DNA of 33,303 bases from Alphaproteobacteria bacterium (GCA_028279245.1 JANQOE010000029.1:1-33303); one strand, 5' to 3'; positions 23,705 through 31,405 are shown, counted from the stretch's first letter. Notes: generated by a model not told the origin, from the letters alone. Numbers and translations: made by a program.

Positions 23705-24988
23705 ATGCGTCTTCGCCCAGGACTCGTGGGGCTGCTTTGTGCCGCCTTCTTCGGCACAAGCGCCCTCGCTCAACCGGCCAGCCCGACTGATGGCATCCGC
23801 GCCTTCGAAAATGCCGACTTCGACACCGCCATCGAGATCCTGACACCGCTCGCCGATCAGGGCGACGCCACTGCCCAGTTCTATCTCGGCAGCATCTTCA
23901 ACTACGTAACTTTCGAGAACAGCCGGCCCAGCAAAGCCGTCTACTGGTACCAGCAAGCGGCCGATCAAGGCGACGAGCAGGCTCAGATCCTTGCTATGCA
24001 AGTTGGCATCACGACCGGTCTGCCACCGGACTACATCATCAACCAACTTGCATCGTTAGTGGAAACCGGCGACCCAGCGGCCGCCCGAGTGACGGTGGCC
24101 GCAATGCTTTCCGGATTCCGCTCTCGGCGCGAAGCCGTCTCAACCTTCAAAGACAATGACCGGTTCATGCGGACACTGGCGCTGCTTGACGACTCTGCGG
24201 AGTCCGCGTTCCTCGCCGGCCGCTTCTATGTCATGGTTTGGCGCGGTCTCTTCATGCCAGAAGTCTTGAAACGGCCGTATCCCTTCGAAGGCACGGCTCT
24301 CCAGGTCGCGGCCGGCCGCGCGGAGCGGTGGGCAATCTCATTGCTTGGTGATGCAGCCAGCCGCGGCCATCCGGAAGCACACCGCTTGCTGCCTGAGTTC
24401 GTCAACGATTTGCCCGAGCACCGGCGCTATCTAAAACGTTGGCTCATCGGACGCGATCCCTTCTTGTGGCAGTTGCTCGACGCGGATCGTGCGCGCACCA
24501 CGGACACCGGCCGGTTCTTCGAACCGAGCGACAATAGGATTGTCGACGCATGGTACGCGGCAAAGGCCGCCGAAGGAAAAACGCGCATCGCGCTAGCGTT
24601 GCGTTGGTGCGCGGAGGAGGTTGAGGATGAATACCGAACCTGCCGAGGCCACGCCTTTACCGACGACACCAAGTGTCGCTTTCCCCACAAGCAGGCCTTC
24701 ACTGCCGATGACCGTGCAACCCCGGTGTACGCCCAATGCCGAAAGCGACTTCACATGACTCCACGAGTCGCAGAGCCAGCACCAGCCGCACCTGTGACCG
24801 TATCCCTAGAGCGCAAAGGCAGCTTGGTTCAGGGGATCCGCGCGTTTGAGTCCGGGAGTTTCATGGAAGCAATCGAGATCCTTCGTCCGATCGCTGAGGC
24901 CGGCAACGCGATGGCCAAATACTATCTTGGTCAGGCCGTGCGAGAGCTATTGCAGAACGCTATGAACGCCCGAGACTACGAACGATAG
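23705..24988 (+). CDS. Secreted Sel1-like repeat protein, second paralog
   Basis: There are 427 aa from the ATG at 23705. Residues 1-22 are a signal peptide ending ALA before QPASPTD. The body follows the upstream paralog: GIRAFENADFDTAIEILTPL, ATAQFYLGSIFNY, AVYWYQQAADQGDEQAQILA, LLGDAASRGHPEAHRLL, then RCAEEVEDEYRTCRGHAF and DDTKCRFP with matching cysteines. After CRKRLHMTPRV, a Pro/Ala linker leads to a second copy of the opening module (GIRAFESGSFMEAIEILRPI, MAKYYLGQAV), which ends after about 50 residues. This tail is absent from the first paralog and may be a truncated third copy fused on. It acts in the periplasm as a scaffold (inference). Confidence 0.85.
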   Translation: MRLRPGLVGLLCAAFFGTSALAQPASPTDGIRAFENADFDTAIEILTPLADQGDATAQFYLGSIFNYVTFENSRPSKAVYWYQQAADQGDEQAQILAMQVGITTGLPPDYIINQLASLVETGDPAAARVTVAAMLSGFRSRREAVSTFKDNDRFMRTLALLDDSAESAFLAGRFYVMVWRGLFMPEVLKRPYPFEGTALQVAAGRAERWAISLLGDAASRGHPEAHRLLPEFVNDLPEHRRYLKRWLIGRDPFLWQLLDADRARTTDTGRFFEPSDNRIVDAWYAAKAAEGKTRIALALRWCAEEVEDEYRTCRGHAFTDDTKCRFPHKQAFTADDRATPVYAQCRKRLHMTPRVAEPAPAAPVTVSLERKGSLVQGIRAFESGSFMEAIEILRPIAEAGNAMAKYYLGQAVRELLQNAMNARDYER

Positions 24989-24998
24989 CCGACGTGCC

Positions 24999-25205
24999 AT
25001 GCGCTTCGACATCTACGGCCGTTACACCCTTGAAGTCATCCGCGACGGCGATGAATGGACGGTCTATCGGCGGGAAAACGACAAACGCCGCACAGCCAAT
25101 CTGGTCATCCCGGCCGAGCTGACGGACGACGAAATCGCCACCTGCCTGGACGACCTGCTGCACGAGCAGGCGCGACCGGGCGAAAGCATCACACCTTTGG
25201 AATAG
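24999..25205 (+). CDS. Short conserved protein of unknown function
   Basis: The 68-aa cytoplasmic protein begins MRFDIYGRYTLEVIRDGDEW. It has beta-rich character in the first half, then NLVIPAELTDDEIATCLDDLLHE, a helix, and a RPGESI tail. It resembles a family of short uncharacterised alphaproteobacterial proteins that open with a similar MxFDxYGR motif (perhaps DUF7661; recalled, not verified). There is no signal peptide or membrane segment. It follows the Sel1 gene by 10 bp, and a decayed copy of its start follows the first Sel1 gene, so the Sel1 gene plus this small gene look like one duplicated unit. Confidence 0.75.
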   Translation: MRFDIYGRYTLEVIRDGDEWTVYRRENDKRRTANLVIPAELTDDEIATCLDDLLHEQARPGESITPLE

Positions 25206-25224
25206 GCCCAACCTTCACCACCAC

Positions 25225-25317
25225 TGTCATCCCGGAAAGTGCGAAGCACTTATCCGGGATCCATGTCGAAGCCCGCGCGATCGTCCAGATGGATCCCGGG
25301 TCAAGCCCGGGATGACA
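25225..25317. repeat. Module B mosaic repeat, copy B2
   Basis: The outer arms GTCATCCCGG (25226-25235) and CCGGGATGAC (25307-25316) pair perfectly; inside are AAGTGCGAAGCACTT and the pair CCGGGATCCAT / ATGGATCCCGG. The whole can fold as a branched cruciform. It fills the gap between the converging small gene (25205) and the GT39-like gene (25345) and may act as a bidirectional terminator. Confidence 0.85.
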
Positions 25318-25344
25318 TCACAGGTCGTTTCGGCGCGCTCGTGC

Positions 25345-27096
25345 CTAAAGCAAACTCGGCGCCAGCCGCGGGCGATAGACCTCCGTATCGCCGACCCGCC
25401 GCCACATGTCGTACCGGCCTTTGACGAACGCCATCAGGCCGGCACTAACGAAATTGTTGTATTTGTCGTCCGGCCGGAAGAACACGAGGGCCGGCGGCGC
25501 CGCCTGCAACGCCGCGATGGCGTCGCCCAGCGCGTCGTAATCGGCCACACCGATGGCGCTGTTGAAGAACGGCAGTGCCGCGCGCCGCCCCGACAGGAAG
25601 TACAACTCCGGGCTCACCGGCAACGCCAAAATCGTTTCGTCAGCTCGGGTCTCCCGCTCGATCAGCGCCACCAGGTCGCCATACGCCGCGGCGTCCTCAG
25701 CCGGCATCCACACCGGCGCGCGGTCCAGTTCGGCCCGCACCACCGCTGGCCGTTCCCCCGCCGCGATACCGACGCCCCCACGGCTCAACGGCTGCGCGGC
25801 TTGATAGAACAACGCCACCGCGACCAATCCCACCGCAGCGCAGGCGACCGCCGGCCGCAACCGCGGCGCCGCCTCGACCGTCAGGTACAGGAGTGCCGCC
25901 ACCGCCAGCCCGACCGTGTAGAACAGGTAGATCGGGATCTGAAAGTGCAGCGACACCATCGTGTAGAACGCCGCCACATAGGGCAGCGGGTGCACCATGC
26001 CGTCACCCGACACCCGCAGGAACACGGCGATCCCCAACAACGCCGGCAACAACGGCAGCACCACCCAGAACAAGCCGTTCACCACCCCGGCAAAGCTCGC
26101 CGGCGAGAGCAGCTGCATCGCCCCAAACAGCGCGTACACCGCATAGCTGGGCTGTTCGATGAACGCCAACTCGGTCAAACCCAGGGCCGCCACCACGGCA
26201 TCCTGGTACCAATCGCCGAGGGACCCGTGCGCCAGGTGATAGAAAAACAACGGCAGGAACCCGACGATGCCGCCAACCGCCAGTCCCGCCAGCATCCGCA
26301 GCACCTCGCCGTCGCCGGCCCGCAGCTTGAGCGCCTGCCAAACCAGAATGCCGACCGCCGGCCCAGCGTACAGTATCGCCGCCACGCCGGTCGTCTTGAA
26401 CAACGCGTACGCCGCCAAGCCGCCGGCCATCAGCACCAACAGACCTCGGCCGACCCGCCCGCCACCGCGCACCGCCGGCGGCAGTTCGAGCAGCAGATAG
26501 CCGACCACGCCGATGCCGACGATCACCCCGGTCAACTGCCGGAACAGCACCAGCGTCATCAGCAGGAAGCCGAGCAACGCCGTGCGCCACACCACCTCCC
26601 GCGGCACCCAGGTCAGCACGCTGATCAGCGCGATGGTCAGGAACAAGCCGTACCAATGGGCCGTCGGGTTCAGAAATTGCACGAACGACAACGCCGTTAA
26701 CGCCGCCGATCCGGTCAGCGCCACCAGCCGCCCCGCCGACATCAGCAGCAGGAACAACAGCCCGGCCTGCACCACGCCCAACAACACCAGCGGGTACCGC
26801 AGGCTCAGCACGTCGTCGCCGAACATCTTCAACGCGAACGCATTGACGAAGTTGATGTAGCCGGGGTGGATGTCTTGGATATCCCGGTGCAGCACGTCGC
26901 CGGCCAGGATCCGGCTGGCCACATACGCGTACGCCCCGTCATCCGGCCCGTACCAGAACCGGTCGTGGAACATGCTCAGCACCACCGCGCTGAACAGCAC
27001 CGCCAGCAGGAAGAAAGGGATCGCCCCGCCCCGCCCGCGGACCCGCCCGCCGCGAAACGCGAACAGCGGCTCGGGTGTGATGTGGATACTGCTCAC
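25345..27096 (-). CDS. Membrane glycosyltransferase, GT39/ArnT-like
   Basis: The 583-aa protein has about 11-13 membrane helices and a C-terminal soluble part of about 130 residues. The first extracytoplasmic loop is typical of dolichyl/undecaprenyl-phosphate sugar transferases: FWYGPDDGAYAYVASRILAGD, then HRDIQDIHPGYINFVNA, with acidic residues in the catalytic position (about residues 44-75). The tail (TRADETILALPVSPELYFLSG) resembles the soluble domain of these enzymes. The family moves a sugar from a polyprenyl phosphate to protein, lipid A or cell-envelope glycan on the periplasmic side. It starts at the GTG at 27096, which overlaps the upstream stop (GTGA). The acceptor is unknown. Confidence 0.85.
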   Translation of the reverse strand: MSSIHITPEPLFAFRGGRVRGRGGAIPFFLLAVLFSAVVLSMFHDRFWYGPDDGAYAYVASRILAGDVLHRDIQDIHPGYINFVNAFALKMFGDDVLSLRYPLVLLGVVQAGLLFLLLMSAGRLVALTGSAALTALSFVQFLNPTAHWYGLFLTIALISVLTWVPREVVWRTALLGFLLMTLVLFRQLTGVIVGIGVVGYLLLELPPAVRGGGRVGRGLLVLMAGGLAAYALFKTTGVAAILYAGPAVGILVWQALKLRAGDGEVLRMLAGLAVGGIVGFLPLFFYHLAHGSLGDWYQDAVVAALGLTELAFIEQPSYAVYALFGAMQLLSPASFAGVVNGLFWVVLPLLPALLGIAVFLRVSGDGMVHPLPYVAAFYTMVSLHFQIPIYLFYTVGLAVAALLYLTVEAAPRLRPAVACAAVGLVAVALFYQAAQPLSRGGVGIAAGERPAVVRAELDRAPVWMPAEDAAAYGDLVALIERETRADETILALPVSPELYFLSGRRAALPFFNSAIGVADYDALGDAIAALQAAPPALVFFRPDDKYNNFVSAGLMAFVKGRYDMWRRVGDTEVYRPRLAPSLL

Positions 27097-28031
27097 GACA
27101 CACCCGCCGCCAGCGGCCGAGTCCGCCCGGCCAGCCAAAACGCCAATCCCGGCAACGTCGCCGCGATCATCGACAAGCCGAGCAATAGCGAGATGGCCAG
27201 GGCCGCCTCGCCCGGCACGCCGGCGAACGCCAGCATCACCACCATGGCCCCTTCACGCACGCCCCAGCCGGCGACCGACAATGGAATGACCATCGCCAGC
27301 AGCACCCCCGGCACCAGCGTCACGGCGTCGAACAGCGCCAGCCGGATGCCGAGCCCGCTGGCCAGGGTGAACACCGCCAGCACCATGCAGAGCTGCGCGG
27401 CGATGGAGAGCGCCAGCAACCCGCCAAACGATCCGGCACAAACGATCCGCCTTGTATCTGCGGCAAAAGACTTCACCGGCGCCAGCCAATCGGCCCGCGC
27501 CAACCAGGCCCACCGGTCGGCCAGACACACCACGGCGAACCCGGCTGCCGCCACCGGCAGCCCTGCCAACAGCACAAACCGCACCGCCGGGTCGACGCCG
27601 GGTCCGGCCACCACCATGCCCGCGGCGACCAACAGCGCCAGGCCCAACAGGCCGCACGCCCGCTCCAGCAACACGCTGCCGATCGCCCGTTGTGTCGGCA
27701 CACCCTCATGGCGCACGTACCAGATGCGGACCGCGTCGCCGCCCACCGAAGACGGCAGCATCTGACTGAAGAAGTTGCCGACGAACATCAGCCGCACCGC
27801 TGCCGCCAACGGAATCGACGCCACCAACTGACGGAGCACCCACCACCAACGCAAAGCGGTGATCAGAGTCGCTGCCGCGACGAGGCCCGACGCCGCCAGC
27901 AACGCGGGCAGCGCCAACCGCGTCATCACCGCAAAGCTCGCCGACAGGTCGACGCTGCGGACCACCAGCAGAATCAGGGCGACCGACACGCCGGCTTTGA
28001 TGACCAGCGCCGCACCCTGCCGCCGGGTCAT
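27093..28031 (-). CDS. Flippase-like membrane protein (UPF0104/LPG synthase transmembrane domain)
   Basis: The 312-aa protein has about eight helices. FFSQMLPSSVGGDAVRIWYV (about residues 87-106) and IPLSVAGWGVREGAMVVML (about 253-271) are the two signature regions of the lysylphosphatidylglycerol synthase TM/AglD-type family, whose members are often encoded with lipid-linked glycosyltransferases. There is no synthase domain, so it is a stand-alone transmembrane form that may move a lipid-linked sugar. Both ends overlap neighbours by 4 bp (ATGA upstream, GTGA downstream), a tight three-gene operon. Confidence 0.85.
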   Translation of the reverse strand: MTRRQGAALVIKAGVSVALILLVVRSVDLSASFAVMTRLALPALLAASGLVAAATLITALRWWWVLRQLVASIPLAAAVRLMFVGNFFSQMLPSSVGGDAVRIWYVRHEGVPTQRAIGSVLLERACGLLGLALLVAAGMVVAGPGVDPAVRFVLLAGLPVAAAGFAVVCLADRWAWLARADWLAPVKSFAADTRRIVCAGSFGGLLALSIAAQLCMVLAVFTLASGLGIRLALFDAVTLVPGVLLAMVIPLSVAGWGVREGAMVVMLAFAGVPGEAALAISLLLGLSMIAATLPGLAFWLAGRTRPLAAGVS

Positions 28032-29059
28032 GTCAGGCCGAGGGTCTTCTGCAGCGGTTTCTTCCGAACCTTCCAGATCAGACCATCGACGATGTAGTGA
28101 TGGAAGTTGATTGCCATGAACAGCATCACCGCCGGCACCAGCAGCGTGACGTAACCGCTGAGCAGCAGGTAGACGACCGTGGAAATAGAAAAGAAAACAA
28201 GCAGGTAGAGCCAGAGATTCTGGCTTTGGCTCAACCGCGACAGGAACCGCGCCTCGGGATGCACCCCGTCCTTGAACCGGTTGTTGTTATAGATCCAGAC
28301 GAACAGGATGTACTGCGCGTTGTGCCAGATGTTCAGCACCAGCCAGCCGCGGTCGATATTCTCGATCAGGATGTAGCCGGTGTAGAAGATCGCGAAGTGC
28401 GTCAGCATGAACAGCGTATGGGCGAGGGGCAGTGTGCCGCGCCACAGCATCATCGCCCGGGTAACCACCCACCAGATCAGCAAGGCCACGGCAATGATGC
28501 CGACCGCGTCGACCAGCAGCGCCGGCACCGGCAGCACCTTCAGTTCGAGCCCGAGAAACGTCTCCGGCGCCTGCGCCGACCGGTGCAGCACGCCCCATAG
28601 CGGCACGGCGTACAGGGCCCACATCGCGATACGTTCGTCTTCGACCAGCGTCGCGCCGGCTTTGCGCGCGTACACCCGCGACACGCCATAGCTCTGCCGG
28701 GCGTAATGAAACGCCTGCCAATACAGATACAGCGTCGCCAAGGCCCAGGCGCCCACCCCGAAACCAAGCGCCAACGAACCGGCCAGCACGATAAACGGCA
28801 GCCACAGCACCAGGAACCGGTGCTCGCGGAAACTCTGCTTGTCGAAACACAGCCGCGTGTAGGTGGAGATAACGTGGTGATAGCCGAGCAGCCACAGATT
28901 GGCGATCAGCACCAGCGGGAACCAGCCCGGCTGATAGGTCACCGCCCAACCGGCGGTCAGCGCCAGGGTCGCCACGCCCAGGATGAACACCAGGTCGAAC
29001 GACCGGTCGCGCAGCCAACCCGCCGGGACAGCGGTTTGCGTCTGGGCAAGCATCGTCAT
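28028..29059 (-). CDS. His-rich multi-pass membrane protein of unknown function
   Basis: There are 343 aa from the ATG at 29059, with GGGGGA six bases upstream on the coding strand. About nine hydrophobic helices are visible. Histidines cluster in short motifs at helix ends: LGYHHVISTYTRLCF, WQAFHYARQSYG, LNIWHNAQYILF and INFHHYIVDGLIWKVR. The spacing resembles metal-binding membrane oxidases such as desaturases or hydroxylases, but no known signature fits. The last motif followed by KVRKK suggests a cytoplasmic C-terminus. First gene of the operon with the flippase-like and GT39-like proteins, so it may modify a lipid or lipid-linked sugar; this is inference. Confidence 0.75.
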   Translation of the reverse strand: MTMLAQTQTAVPAGWLRDRSFDLVFILGVATLALTAGWAVTYQPGWFPLVLIANLWLLGYHHVISTYTRLCFDKQSFREHRFLVLWLPFIVLAGSLALGFGVGAWALATLYLYWQAFHYARQSYGVSRVYARKAGATLVEDERIAMWALYAVPLWGVLHRSAQAPETFLGLELKVLPVPALLVDAVGIIAVALLIWWVVTRAMMLWRGTLPLAHTLFMLTHFAIFYTGYILIENIDRGWLVLNIWHNAQYILFVWIYNNNRFKDGVHPEARFLSRLSQSQNLWLYLLVFFSISTVVYLLLSGYVTLLVPAVMLFMAINFHHYIVDGLIWKVRKKPLQKTLGLT

Positions 29060-29169
29060 GGCATCCCCCGCCAACAGCGATTCTAGGCGCAGCCTGCTCT
29101 AATCTTGGGGGGTCGATCCCTAAGAATCGGATAACCATCGAAAGTGCCGAAAATTGTCGCCGGAATGCC

Positions 29170-29198
29170 CTGATTTCCCCGTCTGAATGTGGTATAAG
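29170..29198 (+). promoter_or_regulatory. Possible promoter for the small gene at 29314
   Basis: TATAAG (29193-29198) is a good -10 candidate. The -35 candidate CTGATT (29170-29175) lies 17 bp upstream and is weak. The transcript would have a leader of about 110 nt before the ATG at 29314. Nothing else was recognised in the 254-bp divergent gap 29060-29313. Confidence 0.3.
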
Positions 29199-29313
29199 CG
29201 CCGCGTCTCGCTCTTGCCTTGCAAGAAAATCTGGACGGTCCGGGCCACGGATCGCGAGCGAACCCCGAAATACCTGGCGGAGCAAAACCGCACTTCAGGC
29301 GAGGGGAGCCAGC

Positions 29314-29496
29314 ATGTCTGTGGAGCATGTCGATATCCGAGTAGGCGGCGACCTTGTCGGTCACGCCATGAGTTTGGGGACGCGGTACGTCTTCTACTCG
29401 TCCCACCCGGAGCTGACGGAACTGAACGGCCGCCGCTATGAGTCCATCGCGGCAGTTCGGTCGGCCGTGACCGCTGTGTTAGTCCAGGCCGCTTAG
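29314..29496 (+). CDS. Small conserved-type protein, unknown function
   Basis: The 60-aa protein starts at the ATG at 29314 with GAGGGGAG 5 nt upstream, a strong site that supports a real gene. There is no membrane segment. The sequence runs VDIRVGGDLVGHAMSLGTRYVFYSSHPEL, ELNGRRYESIAAVRSAVTAVL, suggesting a short beta hairpin followed by a helix. I recognise no named domain. Its TAG overlaps the TAA of the converging gene in the sequence TTAG (29493-29496). Confidence 0.6.
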   Translation: MSVEHVDIRVGGDLVGHAMSLGTRYVFYSSHPELTELNGRRYESIAAVRSAVTAVLVQAA

Positions 29497-29753
29497 TCCT
29501 TGCGCCGGCGCTGACGCAGTTTGTTGGCCGCCTCGGCGGCGAAGCCCACCGGGTCCTTGCGCACGTCGACGGTGCGGGCGGCATCTTTGATGTCGTCGCG
29601 CACCGCCTGCATTTTTGGCTCGACCTCGCGCCACGCGGCCTTGGCCCGCGGTTTGATCTCGTTATCCAAGACGTCGGCGGCCTTCTGCTGCACCCGCGGA
29701 TCGGCGGCAATCCGCTGCGCCGCCATCAGCAACACGCGCCGCAACAAAGGCAT
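29493..29753 (-). CDS. Small helical protein of unknown function
   Basis: The 86-aa protein starts at the ATG at 29753 with GAGGTG 7 nt upstream. It is strongly basic and acidic (VQQKAADVLDNEIKPRAKAAW, MQAVRDDIKDAARTVDVRKD, AANKLRQRRRKD), almost entirely helical, with a short hydrophobic N-terminus (LLRRVLLMAAQRIA). It may be a cytoplasmic coiled-coil or nucleoid/membrane-associated protein. The stop overlaps that of the converging small gene. Confidence 0.65.
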   Translation of the reverse strand: MPLLRRVLLMAAQRIAADPRVQQKAADVLDNEIKPRAKAAWREVEPKMQAVRDDIKDAARTVDVRKDPVGFAAEAANKLRQRRRKD

Positions 29754-29934
29754 GATTGCACCTCAATATGATTGCTCGGGATAAGCAAGCAGCGTTAAGT
29801 ATACCGTCATCGGATTCGTTCTGCGTTACACCAATTCGGGCGGATCCACACACAAAAGACTCGGCCGGTCCAGGGCGCACGCACGTAGAGTGAGGGGGAT
29901 GTATGCACCTGTCTGAGGAATCGCACGCGACGGC

Positions 29935-30354
29935 ATGGCCTTGCCGATGTTCTTAAGGGGTAAGAGCCGGCCGGAACCGGCGGCGGCGCCCGAACCCGAG
30001 GAAGAGCAAGAAGAACCGGACGAGCCGACGATCATCCGCCCGGACCTGACGATATTTGGCGAGGTCCGCAGCCAGGGCGCCGTTCAGGTGTATGGTAAGG
30101 TCGAGGGGACGGTCGTCGGACGGGCGGTTAACATTGGCGAGGGTGCGATTATGCGAGGGCCCGTTGCGGGCGACACGGTACACATCTCGGGCGAAGTCGA
30201 CGGCCCGGTGAAGGCACCGACCGTGGTGATCGGCAAGACCGCCCACGTCGTCGGCACCATCACCCACCATACCTTGTCCGTGGAGCCGGGCGCCGTGGTC
30301 GACGGCCGCGCCCCCTGGCGTCCGAAGGCGGATTGGGAACAGGATTTGGTTTGA
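29935..30354 (+). CDS. Bactofilin (polymer-forming cytoskeletal protein), first copy
   Basis: There are 139 aa from the ATG at 29935 (ATG 29947 is an alternative). An acidic, proline-rich N-terminal tail (EPAAAPEPEEEQEEPDEP) precedes the bactofilin core (about residues 33-125): short strands of a right-handed beta helix with repeating hydrophobic/Gly spacing (VQVYGKVEGTVVGRAVNIGE, VHISGEVDGPVKAPTVVIGK, VVGTITHHTLSVEPGAVVDG). Bactofilins polymerise into membrane-associated filaments and scaffold peptidoglycan or envelope enzymes. The second copy starts 15 bp downstream. No peptidase partner (LmdC/M23 type) is adjacent in this window. Confidence 0.9.
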   Translation: MALPMFLRGKSRPEPAAAPEPEEEQEEPDEPTIIRPDLTIFGEVRSQGAVQVYGKVEGTVVGRAVNIGEGAIMRGPVAGDTVHISGEVDGPVKAPTVVIGKTAHVVGTITHHTLSVEPGAVVDGRAPWRPKADWEQDLV

Positions 30355-30369
30355 AGAAAAGGAGTTAGA

Positions 30370-30891
30370 ATGTCGATGTTCAACAAAGCAGACAGCAGCG
30401 ACCAAGGGGCTCAGTCGGCGCCCGTGGAAAACTTCCGCGGCACCGTGCGGTCCAGCAGCGCGCCGTCGATCATCAGCGCCGACCTCAAGGTCATCGGCGA
30501 TCTGACGTGCAGCGGCGACATCCAGATCGACGGCACCATCGAAGGCGACGTCAAGAGCAAGACCGTCACGGTCGGCGAAGGCGCCCAGATCAACGGTTCG
30601 ATCTCCGCCGATACCGTTAACATCCGCGGTTCGGTCAGCGGTGAGACCCGCGCCACCACGGTCGTTGTCTCGAAATCCGCCCGGGTCGAAGGCGACATCA
30701 TTCACGAACAGTTGTCGATCGAATCCGGTGCCTTCCTCGACGGCTATTGCCGCCGCATGGACAACGCCGCCAAGAAGTCGTCGAACCCGGTGGGCAGCGA
30801 CAAGGTCGCGTCGATCAAGCCACGCACCGACAGCGCGCCAAAAGCGGCCGCCGCCGGTGGCGCTCCGGAAAGCAAACCGGCCGCCGGCTGA
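30370..30891 (+). CDS. Bactofilin, second copy with C-terminal extension
   Basis: The 173-aa protein starts at the ATG at 30370, preceded by AAAAGGAG at the right distance. The N-terminal tail is about 30 residues, then a beta-helical core (about 33-125): DLKVIGDLTCSGDIQIDGTI, VTVGEGAQINGSISADTVNI, VVVSKSARVEGDIIHEQLSI, ending AFLDGYCRRMD. The core has the same length and register as the first copy. An additional Ala/Pro/Lys tail of about 45 residues follows. Two bactofilins encoded in tandem may co-polymerise or form separate filaments with different tails. Confidence 0.9.
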   Translation: MSMFNKADSSDQGAQSAPVENFRGTVRSSSAPSIISADLKVIGDLTCSGDIQIDGTIEGDVKSKTVTVGEGAQINGSISADTVNIRGSVSGETRATTVVVSKSARVEGDIIHEQLSIESGAFLDGYCRRMDNAAKKSSNPVGSDKVASIKPRTDSAPKAAAAGGAPESKPAAG

Positions 30892-30903
30892 CGCACGTCT
30901 CTG

Positions 30904-30927
30904 CGGGTCCGCCAGCGCGCGGACCCG
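30904..30927 (+). terminator. Hairpin after the bactofilin genes
   Basis: A perfect 9-bp stem (CGGGTCCGC / GCGGACCCG) with a 6-nt loop begins 12 bp after the stop of the second bactofilin gene. The following sequence (GCGATCGATTTGG) has only a short T-run, so this is a probable but not certain terminator. Confidence 0.5.
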
Positions 30928-30988
30928 GCGATCGATTTGGGGACAAGACCGGGGATAATCCGGCGGGGTCCTGTGGAAGCCTTGTGAA

Positions 30989-31171
30989 CTAAGCGGCGTT
31001 CGGCACCAACCACGTCGCCAACCCGGTGATCAGCGCCGTGACCCCATACTCCACGGCCGGCCCCACCCACGGCTGCTGCACGCCCAATCCGGCGGTGACC
31101 GCGCTGGTCAGAATCAGCGTCAACGGCGCCACAATCGAACTCACCCACGCCTTCGCATTGAAGCGAAGCAT
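30989..31171 (-). CDS. Small membrane protein, holin-like
   Basis: The 60-aa protein starts at the ATG at 31171, preceded by GGAAAGGAGACG (GGAG six bases upstream). Two hydrophobic helices (about residues 11-29, SSIVAPLTLILTSAVTAGL, and 38-56, VGPAVEYGVTALITGLATWL) are joined by a short turn (GVQQPW). The size and design resemble small phage holins or holin-like membrane proteins. It lies at the end of a minus-strand phage-like block, which supports that reading, but no lysozyme gene is in view and the assignment is not certain. Confidence 0.6.
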   Translation of the reverse strand: MLRFNAKAWVSSIVAPLTLILTSAVTAGLGVQQPWVGPAVEYGVTALITGLATWLVPNAA

Positions 31172-31199
31172 CAACGTCTCCTTTCCACTGCCAAAGATT

Positions 31200-31293
31200 C
31201 GTCATTGCGAGGCGGACCATAGGTCCAACGAAGCAATCCAGACCGGCGTCACCGACGAGCTGGATTGCCACGCCCTACGGGCTCGCAATGACG
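31200..31293. repeat. Module A palindromic repeat, copy A2
   Basis: The arms CGTCATTGCGAGGC at the left and GCTCGCAATGACG at the right pair as in A1, and the inner pair CAATCCAG / CTGGATTG is conserved. The central segment of A2 matches the reverse complement of the A1 centre (GTGACGCCGG), so the centre is inverted relative to the arms. It fills the gap between the holin-like gene and the next gene. Confidence 0.85.
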
Positions 31294-31302
31294 GCAAACG
31301 CT

Positions 31303-31405
31303 GTCATCCCGGGCTTGTTTGCCCCGGACCAGCGAGTGTCCGGGGCAAAGGATCCATCTCAAGGTCAGCGCGAGCGGCGCCATGGTCCGCTACGGCCAGG
31401 ATGAC
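31303..31405. repeat. Module B mosaic repeat, copy B4, within a coding region
   Basis: It begins GTCATCCCGGGCTTGTTTGC and ends CCAGGATGAC. The segment GACCAGCGAGTGTCCGGGGC is shared with B1 but in the opposite arrangement. It overlaps the 3' end of the secreted-protein gene and provides that gene's stop codon (TGA from GGGATGAC on the coding strand). Confidence 0.8.

Noticed and set aside
25312..26700. A 462-codon open frame antisense to the GT39-like gene
   Set aside because: It is Arg/His/Gln-rich and low in complexity, without domains, and lies opposite a gene with convincing membrane topology; another shadow.
28028..29059. Brp/Blh-type carotene oxygenase or fatty-acid desaturase
   Set aside because: The histidine motifs are suggestive, but spacing and flanking residues fit neither family closely enough to name the protein.
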